From Thermoplasma volcanium GSS1 (GTDB lineage: Archaea; Thermoplasmatota; Thermoplasmata; Thermoplasmatales; Thermoplasmataceae): DNA of 64,000 nt. This document shows, piece after piece, positions 26,326-36,827 of the stretch. The DNA is taken from positions 744,001 to 808,000 of the forward strand of contig NC_002689.2 of assembly GCF_000011185.1 (NCBI RefSeq). The letters are read 5' to 3'. Position numbers and translations under genes: made by a program. Every line of letters begins with the position of its first letter. Positions within the stretch are counted from its first letter, which is position 1. Below the pieces are notes generated by a model. The model saw only the letters and a list, made by a program, of their open reading frames with translations. It was not told the DNA's origin and did no database searches.

Positions 26326-27612
26326 GTGCTTTCTAACCTTGATTATTTATACAATCTCAAGAGAGCTGGAATAAAATACGACTTAACTGTGATGAGGGAA
26401 TTTGCCGATATGCTTGGCCATCCTGAGAGAGACTTTAGGTCTATTCATATAACAGGATCAAACGGTAAAGGATCAACATCTGCCTTTATATATAGTATAT
26501 TGAGGCAGAAGTTCAGTGTTGGAGTATATACATCACCACATCTAGAAAGATTCAATGAAAGGATCATTGTTGACAATGAAGAAGTTCCAGATGAATACAT
26601 AGACGGTTTTATAGAAAAATATAGGCCAAAGTTTGATGAACTTTCCAAGGTAAATAGGAACCCTACATTCTTTGAAGTAACTACAATGATGGCTTTTCAG
26701 TATTTCAAGGATCGTAAGGTGGATTATGCGTCCGTTGAAGTTGGTCTTGGCGGGAGGCTTGATGCTACAAACATTATCATGCCAGAAGTTTCAGTTATAG
26801 CGCAAGTCGGCTATGAACATGCAGATAAGTTAGGCTGTTCTCTTACGTCTATAGCTTATGAAAAAGCTGGGATCATAAAGGAAGGGAGACCTATAGTGCT
26901 CCAGGATGATAAGCCTGAAGTTGTAAATGAAGTAAGAAGGATAGCGCAAGTTAAGCATTCCCCTTTAATTACCCTTGATAGGAACAAGATAAAAAATTTA
27001 CATGTTGATGAAAACGGGACGGATTTCGATTTTGACGGTACAAACGATACTTATCACATACATACTTCGCTGATTGGTGATTACCAGGCTTTGAACGCAG
27101 CAACTGCAATACTTGCAGTTGAAAACTCTAAAGTCCAAGTATACAAAAAAGATATAGAGACCGGTATAAGCAGGACTATATGGCCTGGCAGGCTTGAAAT
27201 AATAGATAGATCACCGCTCGTAATAATTGATGCTGCACACAACCCGCCGGCGGCAAATAAAATGGTGAGAACCGTCAAGAAGGTATTTAACCGTGAACCG
27301 ACTATTGTAGCAGGAATTCTCTCGGATAAAGACGCTTATTCGTTTTTTAGTGTTTTGAGGCAGTTATCCGGAAAGATAATATTCACTACCCCCGAAGAGA
27401 AAGAAAGGGCAGTAGATCCTAACATACTCATGGCTCAATATGGCAATCTATTCAGATCAGCTAGAGTAATACCAGATCCTATTTCCGCGTTCGAACATGC
27501 TAAGAAAGTCGATGACTTTGTATTTGTTACAGGATCAATATATCTCATCGGAGTTATACGAGGACTATATGATAAGGCGAATGAAAAGAAGGGAACAAAA
27601 ATTGTTGTATAA
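26326..27612 (+). CDS. folC: Folylpolyglutamate / dihydrofolate synthase (Mur ligase family)
   Basis: An ATP-dependent ligase that adds glutamate to a pterin-derived cofactor such as folate. The 428-residue protein has the P-loop ITGSNGKGSTSAFIYSIL near 42-59, the SPHLERFNERI motif, VGLGGRLDATN near 145, the YEKAGIIKEG lysine site, and VIIDAAHNPPAANK near 305. Start GTG at 26326 lies just after an A/T-rich promoter-like stretch. MptD at 9.8 kb supplies an earlier step of the same cofactor pathway. Confidence 0.92.
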   Translation: MLSNLDYLYNLKRAGIKYDLTVMREFADMLGHPERDFRSIHITGSNGKGSTSAFIYSILRQKFSVGVYTSPHLERFNERIIVDNEEVPDEYIDGFIEKYRPKFDELSKVNRNPTFFEVTTMMAFQYFKDRKVDYASVEVGLGGRLDATNIIMPEVSVIAQVGYEHADKLGCSLTSIAYEKAGIIKEGRPIVLQDDKPEVVNEVRRIAQVKHSPLITLDRNKIKNLHVDENGTDFDFDGTNDTYHIHTSLIGDYQALNAATAILAVENSKVQVYKKDIETGISRTIWPGRLEIIDRSPLVIIDAAHNPPAANKMVRTVKKVFNREPTIVAGILSDKDAYSFFSVLRQLSGKIIFTTPEEKERAVDPNILMAQYGNLFRSARVIPDPISAFEHAKKVDDFVFVTGSIYLIGVIRGLYDKANEKKGTKIVV

Positions 27613-27753
27613 TCAACGTTTATTCTCTTCGGTATTCTTATTTTGCTGTTTAAAATGAAGTTGAGAGTAGAGTATTTGGTTCTTGTATCGCAATAATCGA
27701 CGTATATAATATTAAAGCAATCCAAGGATCATTTATATTTAGATTGCGTTATT

Positions 27754-27766
27754 TTATAAATATATA
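27754..27766 (+). promoter_or_regulatory. TATA box upstream of orc1/cdc6
   Basis: TTATAAATATATA lies about 53 bases before the ATG at 27819, which leaves a leader of about 25-30 bases. The intergenic space 27613-27818 was read for origin recognition boxes and an AT-rich unwinding element, but no repeated box was found. Confidence 0.45.
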
Positions 27767-27818
27767 CGTATTTCGGATTAAAAAGATTTTAGTACTGAGT
27801 GTCGTTAATCATATCTCT

Positions 27819-29033
27819 ATGGATAACCCGTTCTCTAAATTCACGAATTCACGTACAATACAAGCGGATTTGTCGTTGCTTGAAGAGAACTATATTCCAG
27901 ATTCGTTTCCGCACCGTGAAAAACAGATCAACGACATGGTTACTATCCTAAGCAGTATAATGCGCAATTCGCGGCCATCCAATATAATAGTGTATGGCAA
28001 AACGGGAACTGGAAAGACATCAACCACGAAATACGTTACAAGGATGCTGCAGGAGGCAACATCCAATGTAGAAGTTATCTATGTTAACTGTGAAATATAC
28101 GATTCTCCATATTCAATCCTAGTGTATGTAGCCAATTTTGCGGGTGGAGAAAAGATACCTGAACTTGGTTGGCCAGTAGACAGGATCTACCGTGAAGCTG
28201 TAGATCGTATAAATGGTACTGGTAAATTCTTCGTTATAGTGTTGGACGAGATGGATCGCCTGATCAAGAAGAGTGGTGGAGATTCATTATACGTACTCTT
28301 AAAGTTAATGACCGATGTGGAAAACGTTAAAGTATCGATGATTGGAATAACAAATGATACAACTCTCCTCGAAAATCTTGATTCCAGAATCAAGAGTCGT
28401 CTGAACCAAGAAAGCATTGTTTTTCCGCCATATAATGCTACAGAGATAAGGGATATAATAGCGTCAAGACTAGAAAAGGTGTTTGGGCCAGGTGTAGTGG
28501 ATGATACCGCCATTAACCTTTGTGCCGCAATTGGGGCGCAGGAACACGGAGATGCCAGAAAGGCAATCGATCTCATGCGAATAGCAATAGAGATCGCTAT
28601 CAGGGAAAACAGGCTCAAGGTTACCGAGAAGGAAGTATACGAAGCAAGGGACAAATACGAAATGAATGTAATGCATGAAGCCATAAATACGCTCCCGATC
28701 CACTCTAAAATAGTTCTTTTAAGTGCTATAGTCACACAGGAAATTGAGCCAAATTCCGTTATAACAGGGGAAATATATGAAAATTATCGCAGGATCTGCG
28801 AAGATCTCGGCTTCACGCCACTCACACCAAGAAGAATTAGCGATCTTTTAACTGAACTTTCTGACTATGGCCTTATCGTAGTTGACGAAAGAAATATGGG
28901 AAAGTATGGCAGAACTCGTGGATTTTCCGTTGTGAAAGAGATCGAAACGATCAAAAAATACCTTATGGAAGATGAAAACCTATCTATGTTTAAAACCTCA
29001 AAAATGACAAAACAGGCAAGATTTGATTCTTAA
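27819..29033 (+). CDS. cdc6: Orc1/Cdc6 replication initiator
   Basis: Binds replication origins and helps load MCM. The 404 residues from ATG 27819 (MDNPFSKFTNS) comprise an AAA+ ATPase with Walker A VYGKTGTGKTSTTK (near 55-68), Walker B FFVIVLDEMDRL near 135 and sensor 2 around HGDARKAIDLM. The C-terminal winged helix includes LTPRRISDLLTELSDYGL. An upstream in-frame extension to 27744 lacks family similarity. Archaeal initiator genes often lie beside an origin, but no clear origin repeats were seen here. Confidence 0.94.
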   Translation: MDNPFSKFTNSRTIQADLSLLEENYIPDSFPHREKQINDMVTILSSIMRNSRPSNIIVYGKTGTGKTSTTKYVTRMLQEATSNVEVIYVNCEIYDSPYSILVYVANFAGGEKIPELGWPVDRIYREAVDRINGTGKFFVIVLDEMDRLIKKSGGDSLYVLLKLMTDVENVKVSMIGITNDTTLLENLDSRIKSRLNQESIVFPPYNATEIRDIIASRLEKVFGPGVVDDTAINLCAAIGAQEHGDARKAIDLMRIAIEIAIRENRLKVTEKEVYEARDKYEMNVMHEAINTLPIHSKIVLLSAIVTQEIEPNSVITGEIYENYRRICEDLGFTPLTPRRISDLLTELSDYGLIVVDERNMGKYGRTRGFSVVKEIETIKKYLMEDENLSMFKTSKMTKQARFDS

Positions 29034-29050
29034 AAAGAATTAAAGGGGGC

Positions 29051-30358
29051 TTAATACCAGCCCCTTACTTTCATCGCATCAGCGACTTTCTTTACTGCAA
29101 TCACGTACGCTGCAGTCCTAGGATCTACATGGTATTTGTCCATAGTATCAAGGACTTGCCTTGCAGCTTTAGTTATTTTCTGATCTAATTTGTCGTAAAC
29201 CTCCTCTGTAGTCCAGTATTCTCCGTAGTTGTTCTGTACCCACTCGAAGTATGAAACTATGACACCTCCTGAGTTAGAGAGAACATCTGGTAGTACTAGT
29301 TTTCCTTTCTTGTATAGAATCTCATCTGCCTCTGGCGTTGTAGGTCCGTTTGCAAGTTCGAGTATTATCTTTGCTTTTATCTTGTCAGCATTCTTTTCAG
29401 TTATCTGTTCTTCAATGGCTGCAGGTATTAGTACATCCACATCAGATTCAAGTAGTTCTTCATTTGTAATAGGTTTCGATCCAGGGAAGCCAACAACACT
29501 CCCTATTTTCTTGCTCCAAGCCAACAGATCATCGAACTTGAATCCATTTTCACTGTAAATACCTCCCTTTATATCTGAGACCGCAACCACCTTTGCACCG
29601 AACATTTCCTGTACGAACTTTACAGCGAACTGACCTACATTTCCGAAACCCTGAACGGCTACGCGTGCCTTGGAGAGATCGAGGCCGATCTTCTTAGCGC
29701 CTTCCCTAAGGACGAACATCCCGCCCTTACCAGTGGAATCAAACCTACCTAACGAACCACCGACTTCTAAAGGCTTACCAGTTATTACATTAGCAGCAGA
29801 ATGTCGTACGATGTTTTCATACTCATCCATCATCCATGCCATAATTTGTGGATTTGTGTTGACGTCTGGAGCCGGTACATCTACTTCAGGGCCTATGAAA
29901 TCTGCTATTGCCCTGATGTAACCTCTGCTTAACCTCTCAAGTTCTCCCTGGCTGAGCGTTGATGGGTCGCATATTATGCCCCCCTTCGCGCCGCCATACG
30001 GTATGTCAGCTATGGCGCACTTCCAGGTCATCCACATGGAAAGCGCCTTAACCGTAGATAGAGTCTCCTGGGGATGGTACCTAATCCCTCCCTTAGCCGG
30101 ACCCCTAGCGATGTTGTGCCTTACTCTAAACCCAGTGAAAACCCTAACCTTCCCATCATCCATTTTCACTGGTATGCTCACCTGCAAAATTTTCTGAGGT
30201 GAACTTAATATCTCTAGAGCCTGCTCGTCTAGGTTCAAAACTTTTGCGGCTTTGTTTAACTGCTTTAGGGCTATCTCAAAAGGATCTTCTTCAATTTCCT
30301 CCTTTACTGGAGCCACTTGTTCCTTGGCGATCTCAAGTGGATCTGCTTTTCCAGACAT
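29051..30358 (-). CDS. gdhA: Glutamate dehydrogenase (paralogue 1)
   Basis: Interconverts glutamate and 2-oxoglutarate plus ammonia with NAD(P). The 435-residue protein has the substrate lysine motif [12 protein letters not shown] near 84, the catalytic [13 protein letters not shown] near 119, [19 protein letters not shown], and the Rossmann loop [14 protein letters not shown] near 243. Its N-terminus is about 16 residues longer than paralogue 2, with an acidic insert ([11 protein letters not shown]). It is followed 210 bases upstream by the second copy on the same strand, and the two share long identical DNA blocks. Confidence 0.95.
   Translation of the reverse strand: MSGKADPLEIAKEQVAPVKEEIEEDPFEIALKQLNKAAKVLNLDEQALEILSSPQKILQVSIPVKMDDGKVRVFTGFRVRHNIARGPAKGGIRYHPQETLSTVKALSMWMTWKCAIADIPYGGAKGGIICDPSTLSQGELERLSRGYIRAIADFIGPEVDVPAPDVNTNPQIMAWMMDEYENIVRHSAANVITGKPLEVGGSLGRFDSTGKGGMFVLREGAKKIGLDLSKARVAVQGFGNVGQFAVKFVQEMFGAKVVAVSDIKGGIYSENGFKFDDLLAWSKKIGSVVGFPGSKPITNEELLESDVDVLIPAAIEEQITEKNADKIKAKIILELANGPTTPEADEILYKKGKLVLPDVLSNSGGVIVSYFEWVQNNYGEYWTTEEVYDKLDQKITKAARQVLDTMDKYHVDPRTAAYVIAVKKVADAMKVRGWY
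29302..29500. repeat. 199-bp block identical to 30820-31018
   Basis: Within gdh paralogue 1, 199 consecutive bases match paralogue 2 at 30820-31018 without a mismatch in my reading, while flanking coding sequence differs by many synonymous changes. Shorter identical runs occur near 29577-29636 and 29805-29860. This patchiness points to gene conversion. Confidence 0.85.
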
Positions 30359-30568
30359 ACAGTCACCATGTCCATAAGGACAAAACCATAATTACGATTA
30401 TATAATTTAAGTTTATCTGAAAGTATTTATCACTCAATGTGAATTATTGGTATTGTATGTGTTATCATTATGCAAGTAGGAAAATATTATTTAATATGGA
30501 AAAAAACATAAAAAAGAAGGATACGGAAAAAATTCTTATAAGAAACCTTTAGGTTTTAAGCTAAATCT

Positions 30569-31828
30569 CTAATACATCCCTCTTGCCTTCATGGCGTCTG
30601 CGACCTTTTTTACCGAGATTACGTATGCAGCTGTTCTTGGATTTATTTTATACTTATCCATGGCATCAAAGACCTCGTGTGCAGCTTTGGTCATCTTCTT
30701 GTCTAGTTTTTCGTAAACCTCTTCTGCAGTCCAATATTCTCCGTAGTTGTTCTGTACCCACTCGAAGTATGAAACCGTTACGCCCCCTGAATTTGAAAGA
30801 AAGTCTGGAAGGTCAAGTCTTCCTTTCTTGTATAGAATCTCATCTGCCTCTGGCGTTGTAGGTCCGTTTGCAAGTTCGAGTATTATCTTTGCTTTTATCT
30901 TGTCAGCATTCTTTTCAGTTATCTGTTCTTCAATGGCTGCAGGTATTAGTACATCCACATCAGATTCAAGTAGTTCTTCATTTGTAATAGGTTTCGATCC
31001 AGGGAAGCCAACAACACTGCCTGTTTTCCTCTTGTGATCGAGGAGTGCTTCGTAGTTTATTCCATCTGATTTAAATATGCCTCCTTTAGTGTCTGAGACC
31101 GCAACCACCTTTGCACCGAACATTTCCTGTACGAACTTTACAGCGAACTGACCTGCATTTCCGAAACCCTGAACGGCTACAGTAGCTTTTGAAAGATCGA
31201 GACCTACTCTCTTTGCTCCTTCCCTCAAAACGTACATGCCCCCCTTCGCTGTCGCATCGCCTCTTCCTTCGGAACCTCCAATCTCTAAGGGCTTACCGGT
31301 TATTACGTTCGGTGCAGAATGTCGTACGATGTTTTCATACTCATCCATCATCCATGCCATAATTTGTGGATTTGTGTATACATCCGGCGCCGGTACATCT
31401 ACTTCAGGGCCTATGAAATCTGCTATTGCCCTGATGTAACCTCTGCTTAACCTCTCAAGTTCTCCCTGGCTCATTGACTTAGGGTCGCATATTATGCCCC
31501 CCTTCGCGCCGCCATACGGTATGTCAGCTATGGCGCACTTCCAGGTCATCCATGAAGCTAAGGCTTTTACAGTGGAAAGAGTTTCGTCAGGATGGTATCT
31601 TATCCCACCTTTTCCAGGGCCTCTTGCTGTATTATACCTTACTCTGAAGCCGGTAAACACTTTTATTTTTCCGTTATCCATTCTCACTGGAATGCTAACC
31701 TGCAAGATCTTCTCCGGTTGTCTTAGTATTTCAAGAGCTTGTTCATCTAGGTTCAACACCCTTGCAGCCTTATCCAGTTGCTGCAGTGCCATCTCAAATG
31801 GATCTATACTTTCTGGCATATCATTCAC
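30569..31828 (-). CDS. gdhA: Glutamate dehydrogenase (paralogue 2)
   Basis: A 419-residue glutamate dehydrogenase with the same active-site motifs as the neighbouring copy ([39 protein letters not shown]). Differences are concentrated at the N-terminus, around residues 205-260 ([20 protein letters not shown]) and the C-terminus. Its own promoter region holds an A/T-rich box near 31835-31845 and the palindrome at 31875, so it may be regulated separately from copy 1. The two copies may form mixed hexamers; that is inference. Confidence 0.95.
   Translation of the reverse strand: MNDMPESIDPFEMALQQLDKAARVLNLDEQALEILRQPEKILQVSIPVRMDNGKIKVFTGFRVRYNTARGPGKGGIRYHPDETLSTVKALASWMTWKCAIADIPYGGAKGGIICDPKSMSQGELERLSRGYIRAIADFIGPEVDVPAPDVYTNPQIMAWMMDEYENIVRHSAPNVITGKPLEIGGSEGRGDATAKGGMYVLREGAKRVGLDLSKATVAVQGFGNAGQFAVKFVQEMFGAKVVAVSDTKGGIFKSDGINYEALLDHKRKTGSVVGFPGSKPITNEELLESDVDVLIPAAIEEQITEKNADKIKAKIILELANGPTTPEADEILYKKGRLDLPDFLSNSGGVTVSYFEWVQNNYGEYWTAEEVYEKLDKKMTKAAHEVFDAMDKYKINPRTAAYVISVKKVADAMKARGMY
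30820..31018. repeat. 199-bp block identical to 29302-29500
   Basis: The partner of the gene-conversion tract in paralogue 1. It encodes the C-terminal half around [18 protein letters not shown] and the [14 protein letters not shown] region of both enzymes. Confidence 0.85.
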
Positions 31829-31874
31829 CTTATTTTTAAATATCTATTGCAAGAATGATATGCATTAATAATAT

Positions 31875-31891
31875 ATGAAATTAAGTTTCAT
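31875..31891. promoter_or_regulatory. Palindrome upstream of gdh paralogue 2
   Basis: ATGAAATTAAGTTTCAT is an inverted repeat around a central base, about 47-63 bases upstream of the gdh2 ATG at 31828. It closely matches the palindrome at 15353. A shared transcription regulator is plausible. It could also lie in the leuS 3' region, which ends just below 31903. Confidence 0.4.
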
Positions 31892-31902
31892 GATATTAAG
31901 GT

Positions 31903-34587
31903 TCATGTTATGTGTATGACCGGCTTGCCAGGAACGGCGATTTTTCCATTTATTATATCTCCGGTATTTATGGATACATCGGCTTTTACTTGGCGACTGA
32001 TATAGGATGAATTGCGCCTCAAGATGTCTATTTCGTTAAATGGATAGACCACTATGTCTTTTCTCCTCTTGGCAAGATACTGGAGATACCTCTTCGATCT
32101 TTCTGAAACAGAGTTGCTTAGGAATTCTCTTGAAGCCTTAATAACATCTTCGTTCGCTACTGTTATTTCTACGCTTTTTGGTTCAATTCCAGTTACTGAT
32201 ATTATATTGTTTATGTCTTGTATTATGTGTTCCACGTAGTCCATAACCTGGTAGAATTCTGAAGTAGAGAGTCCATAAACTTTAGCAAGTCTTTCGTATT
32301 TCTCTGCAAAATTATCATCGAAGGGATTGATTGAAACATAGGTATTAGATACATATCTGTGCCAATATTCCTCTGCATGGTGCGAAATTACAGGCATCAG
32401 AGCCCTCAACCAGTCCGCGATAATTGAAGCTAAAGATCTATTTTGGCTGGCACCGCGGTTAACAGCATACTTCAGGTCGTTTAAAGTTCCGTAAAATATG
32501 TTTATGTAAGCATCCCTTATTTGGAATCCATCCATTTGATCCATAAATTGTTTTAATCTCTCGGCAAACCTTGAAACAAACCAAGTCTCTTCGAAATTTA
32601 GTTCACTGGTATCAGGTTTAAAAGAATCCATTATGGTCTTGAATTCATTGAACCTTCTTACTATGTTTGAAAGGTCGTTTTCATTCCAGTCCATCGTTGA
32701 CGACACATCTGCCTGAACAGCAACGTACAGTCTGTATATGTCCGCTGAGTATTTTTTTGTTATTTCTAGAAGTGAAACAACGTTTCCCTTGCTCTTTGAG
32801 ATCTTTGCTCCATTGGATACAACTAAGCCGGATATTATTAATCCACTTGGCCATTTTTCTGGTGGGAATATTGCTGCATGGTTCATTACATAAAATGAGA
32901 GGTGATTCGATATATGCGGAACGGCAGTTAACCTTATATCGACGGGATACCAGTATGAAAATTCGTTTCGTGCTGTTCTTTCTTCATCATTTTGCACTTC
33001 TCCGCCATCAAATATCCTTTCAATTGCGTTTTCGTCAAGTTTTCCATTTTCGTATAGTTTTCTCATTTGTATAGATGTTGTGTATACGGCTGGATAAATA
33101 GTAGAATCTGAAAGTGATTCTATTACCCATCTATCATCGAACGGCAGCTTGGTGCCCAAGCCCCTTCTTCTGGCACATGGTCTCTCTTTAAGCCAATCTA
33201 TGGCATCATTCATCACGTTTCTATACATTTCAGGATAGATCATCATCCTATTGAGCATATCGTGGGACAATTTTTTAAGCCAATCCGCCGAGTAGTCTAT
33301 AAACCACTGGTCGGGTAGTACAGCGACTATTACTTTTGAACCACCTCTAGTCACTGCTTTTCTGGATGTTTCGTAGAAGATGATTGCCTTGCCCGATCCT
33401 ATAAGGTCTTTTTTTATCTTTTCCCTTGCATCCCTTACGGTTAACCCTGTGTATTCTCCAGAGTTGACTAACTTGCCGTAATAAAATTCACTTTTGTAAA
33501 GTTCCTTGGTAGCCTCATCTAAGCCTTCCTTTGAATTAAGATCAAACTTTATTTCAACCTCCGGCATTTTAAGTGGTGCCTCTATTACAACCGGAGTCTG
33601 CCCGCTTTTCTTTCTTCTGTAGTAAACAAAATCATATACTGAATGTGATGGCACAGAATATACAACTCCAGTACCGTTATCGGTGTCTACAAAGTCAGCT
33701 TTGTATACTGGCACTTCTTTTCCAAATGGAGTGGTGAACTTCTTTCTTTGTATACTCTCTGCTGATATTGGGCCGATCACAGATACGTCATTTCTTTGGT
33801 ACTTAAGTTTATCGACGGCTTCTTTAGACACAACTGCGATTTTATCACCAATTTTTATCTTAACGTATTCTCCAGTAGGATTAATCCATATATTTGTAAC
33901 CCCGAAAAGTGTTTCAGGTCTTAGGGATGCCGCAATAAGTGAATATGAATTCGATTCAAAGAATACTGCGGTGTATTCCTCAACAGAAACTTTGTCTGTA
34001 TCCCCATCCTTTATGTCATCTTCTCCCACTGCATTGTCGTCATCTATGCTATATAGGATAGGATATTTATCTTGTTTTATCAATCCTTTTTCATTAAGTT
34101 TGTGGAATTGCCATTTTACAACATTTTGGTAAAATTCATCTGCTGATGTGAACTTCCTCGTCCAATCTATTGAATAGCCAAGGTGTTTAAAATCATTTAT
34201 TATCGCGTTTGAGAAATAATCCGCTATATTTCGGGGATCTTTGAATTTTTCAAGCCAGCCATCTATGTCTTTTTCCCCATACTCTGACAAGTACGATCTG
34301 TATAGCGCGATTGTGCTCGCATCTCCCGCCCTTATTCTTTCCGAGAAGGCCAGGATCGGTGTACCACTTTGGTGAAATCCCATTGGAAACAGAACATTAT
34401 AGTTTCTGGATCTCTTGTATCTAGCTATTATATCTCCAAGCGTATATGTGCGGCCGTGTCCTACGTGTAGTGATCCGTTGGTATATGGCCAAGGTACGGT
34501 GATCATAAATTTCTTGCGCTCATCGATTTTAGGTTCGAACACATGATCTCTTTCCCAGGCATTTTGCCATTTCTCATCTATGTTCAT
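31903..34587 (-). CDS. leuS: Leucyl-tRNA synthetase (archaeal type)
   Basis: Charges tRNA(Leu) with leucine. About 894 residues from the ATG at 34587 (MNIDEKWQNAWE). The class I HIGH-type site is WPYTNGSLHVGHGRTYTLGD near 32-51, the CP1 editing domain begins about 190 (the SLRPETLFGVTNIW strand is its threonine-rich site), and the KMSKS-type loop reads ISKSKGNVVS near 610. A longer frame to 34635 would overlap the upstream arginine decarboxylase gene and lacks similarity. The two genes are five bases apart and may be cotranscribed. Confidence 0.95.
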   Translation of the reverse strand: MNIDEKWQNAWERDHVFEPKIDERKKFMITVPWPYTNGSLHVGHGRTYTLGDIIARYKRSRNYNVLFPMGFHQSGTPILAFSERIRAGDASTIALYRSYLSEYGEKDIDGWLEKFKDPRNIADYFSNAIINDFKHLGYSIDWTRKFTSADEFYQNVVKWQFHKLNEKGLIKQDKYPILYSIDDDNAVGEDDIKDGDTDKVSVEEYTAVFFESNSYSLIAASLRPETLFGVTNIWINPTGEYVKIKIGDKIAVVSKEAVDKLKYQRNDVSVIGPISAESIQRKKFTTPFGKEVPVYKADFVDTDNGTGVVYSVPSHSVYDFVYYRRKKSGQTPVVIEAPLKMPEVEIKFDLNSKEGLDEATKELYKSEFYYGKLVNSGEYTGLTVRDAREKIKKDLIGSGKAIIFYETSRKAVTRGGSKVIVAVLPDQWFIDYSADWLKKLSHDMLNRMMIYPEMYRNVMNDAIDWLKERPCARRRGLGTKLPFDDRWVIESLSDSTIYPAVYTTSIQMRKLYENGKLDENAIERIFDGGEVQNDEERTARNEFSYWYPVDIRLTAVPHISNHLSFYVMNHAAIFPPEKWPSGLIISGLVVSNGAKISKSKGNVVSLLEITKKYSADIYRLYVAVQADVSSTMDWNENDLSNIVRRFNEFKTIMDSFKPDTSELNFEETWFVSRFAERLKQFMDQMDGFQIRDAYINIFYGTLNDLKYAVNRGASQNRSLASIIADWLRALMPVISHHAEEYWHRYVSNTYVSINPFDDNFAEKYERLAKVYGLSTSEFYQVMDYVEHIIQDINNIISVTGIEPKSVEITVANEDVIKASREFLSNSVSERSKRYLQYLAKRRKDIVVYPFNEIDILRRNSSYISRQVKADVSINTGDIINGKIAVPGKPVIHIT

Positions 34588-34592
34588 ATATA

Positions 34593-35141
34593 TCACTCTA
34601 CTATTAGTACTGCCGCAGCAACGACTGTAGTCCATTCATCATGGCTTAGAACTACAGCTGTCGCTGATATATTACCTGTAGTTAGGATTTTATCCTCAAG
34701 AACATACTCCTCTTTTTCCTTATCATAAATTAACTGTGAAGTAGATCCGAAGGTAGAGGAAAGCATTTCAGCAGCGAGCTTCTCTGCAAAAGATCCGGCC
34801 ACCTTTTCAGTTTCACCGAAGCTATGATGTTCGCTTAGGTAACCCCACTTGCTTTTATCTCTTGGTATCGCATACCCAATAGCTGCTGATATCATTCTAT
34901 TAAGTTCGTTTGATGTATTCCTTGCTAAAACTGTGAACAATATCTGGCCAGGGGATAGTTTTTTCAGCCCTTCCTCTTTACTAACCATTTTAGCATGTGG
35001 AGGAAAAATTGAGCTTATACTGGATAGATTGAATTGGGCAATTCCAGCATCCCTCAGGGCAGCTTCGAATGACTCCAATTGTGTTTCTCCGCGGCCTACT
35101 CCTCTGGTAAAGAATATTTCACTTGGCACAAATCCAGACAT
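34593..35141 (-). CDS. pdaD: Pyruvoyl-dependent arginine decarboxylase
   Basis: Makes agmatine from arginine for polyamine and agmatidine synthesis in archaea. The 182-residue proenzyme self-cleaves at a serine pair to create the pyruvoyl group; the expected site is visible in [14 protein letters not shown] near 38-51. Other family features are [20 protein letters not shown] near 10-29 and [14 protein letters not shown] near 98-111. Length matches the family (about 155-185). It lies immediately upstream of leuS. Confidence 0.93.
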   Translation of the reverse strand: MSGFVPSEIFFTRGVGRGETQLESFEAALRDAGIAQFNLSSISSIFPPHAKMVSKEEGLKKLSPGQILFTVLARNTSNELNRMISAAIGYAIPRDKSKWGYLSEHHSFGETEKVAGSFAEKLAAEMLSSTFGSTSQLIYDKEKEEYVLEDKILTTGNISATAVVLSHDEWTTVVAAAVLIVE

Positions 35142-35375
35142 GCAGAACTGATCTTTATACTTCTTATATTACTTTTGCTGGGTCTTTGAATTATCGGTTT
35201 GATTTTACGCGTGTATTTTGCATTGCAGTTTTTTATTACATTAAATTCACGTATGGTGTAAAATTTCACAAATATATATTCGTATCTACTTCAAAAACAT
35301 TATAAATGTTAATATTCCTATTTAACACTAAATAAATAGACAAAAAAATAAATATTCTAGATGCATGTTTTATAT
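35142..35375. other. Promoter region of the permease pseudogene and pdaD
   Basis: About 230 AT-rich bases between the divergent pdaD and permease genes. Several TATA-like stretches occur (for example around 35268-35280 and 35330-35350). No coding frame or RNA fold stands out. Confidence 0.4.
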
Positions 35376-36822
35376 ATGGAGTCTTCGTTTTCAAAAGGCT
35401 ACAAGAAAGACCTTTCCCTTTTCAACTTGGTAATGCTGAATTCAATGGGGATGATAGGCTCTGGATGGCTCTTTGCTGCCCTTTATACATCATCCTATGC
35501 TGGATCATTTGGGTCAATAGTGTCTTGGATTTTAGGCGGTGTAATCGTCGCTTTAGTGGCCCTAACGTTCATGGAGGTTTCGTCTGCCTTTCCGCTTGCA
35601 GGAGGATCGACACCCATGGGTGAATTCGCCTTTGGGAAACTAGGAGGCTTTATCGCTGGGTGGGGAGCATGGATATCAGACATAATGACGCCGCCAATTG
35701 AAGCAGTTGCTATGGTTACTTATCTCTCGTTTTTCGTTAAGGGGCTTATAACGCCATCTGGGATACTTCTTCCGCTTGGTTATCTTGTCGTAATAATCGT
35801 ATTGATCGTAATATTCTTAATTAATCTGCAAGCAGTAAAGGTATTTGGAAACGTAACGAGTGGAATAATGATTTGGAAATGGGCTGTACCAGCATTAGCT
35901 GTCATCACATTGATAAGCCTGGCTTTTCATCCTTCCAATTTTGCTATAGCCGGAAGGTTTTATCAAGGATATTCTGGTATATTCTATGCACTTGTCCTTG
36001 GTGGAGTAGTGTTTTCATTTGAGGGTTTCCGCGGGGCCATAAATATGGCTGCTGAATCCCAGCATAGAGACTACATTTGGAAATCGGTAATTATTGCTGT
36101 GGGGGGTTGTGCTTGCCCTTTATTTAGCAATACAGGTAGCTTTCATCGGTGCGCTTGATTGGAACAAAGCTGGTGTTTCTCTTGGGGATTGGGGATCTTT
36201 AAGCACATCTGTCCTGTTAAGCGGGCCGTTTGCTGAAGAAGCTAAATTTGTTTGATTGGGATGGCTGGTATTTATACTGCTCATAGATGCAGTGGTATCA
36301 CCAGGGGGTGCAGGGCTCAGCTATGCTGCCTATCCAGCTAGGATTTTTCAATCTATGGCGGAATTTGGATATGCCCCAAAATGGTTCAAGGAGCTTAGTA
36401 AAAAGAAGGTGCCTGCTCGTGCACTAATTCTGGGATTTTTTGTTGGCCTCGTATTTCTTTATGAATTTCCAGGTTGGGATCTGCTTCTAGGTATACTCAC
36501 CTCTACTCTCGTAATAGGCTACGTAATGGGCCCCGCCTCCATAAACATATTAAGAAAGCATGCACCTAACGTTGAAAGGATGTTTATGCTGCGTGGTTCT
36601 AGTTTTATTGCCCCGATTGCATTCATCTTTTCTTCACTAATAATATATTGGTCTGGATGGCCTCTGTCCGGAGAAGTCGTAGTTGCTGTCATAGCAGGCT
36701 TGTTCATGTTTTCCTATTTCACACATGTAAACGACTTTGATTGGGTAGAGATAAGAAGCGGTATGTGGCTCGTAGCGCTCTTATTTGTCATTGCTGTACT
36801 ATCAGGTTACGATTTCTGTTAA
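35376..36822 (+). pseudogene. APC amino-acid permease, frameshifted, stopped and split by IS607
   Basis: The N-terminal 245 codons read as an APC-superfamily permease (NLVMLNSMGMIGSGWLFAA near 18-36). A run of six G at 36101-36106 shifts the frame; in the next frame VVLALYLAIQVAFIGALDW continues the protein. A TGA at 36253-36255 interrupts it again, after which translation runs LGWLVFILLIDAVVSPGG to SGYDF at about 36818. There an IS607 element starts. The missing C-terminus resumes at 38530. Three independent lesions show a dead gene; the G-run could in principle be a sequencing error. Confidence 0.88.
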
Positions 36823-36827
36823 CAATG

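Noticed and set aside
27613-27818. Possible replication origin upstream of cdc6
   Set aside because: I looked for repeated origin recognition boxes and an unwinding element but found no convincing repeats; absence is by eye only.
28187-28735. Long minus-strand open frame inside cdc6
   Set aside because: It mirrors the strongly conserved AAA+ gene on the other strand and encodes a Ser/Ile/Leu-rich product without a recognisable family.
36253-36255. TGA as selenocysteine or programmed readthrough in the permease
   Set aside because: The gene also has a frameshift and an IS insertion, and no selenocysteine element is visible; a simple pseudogene explains all three.
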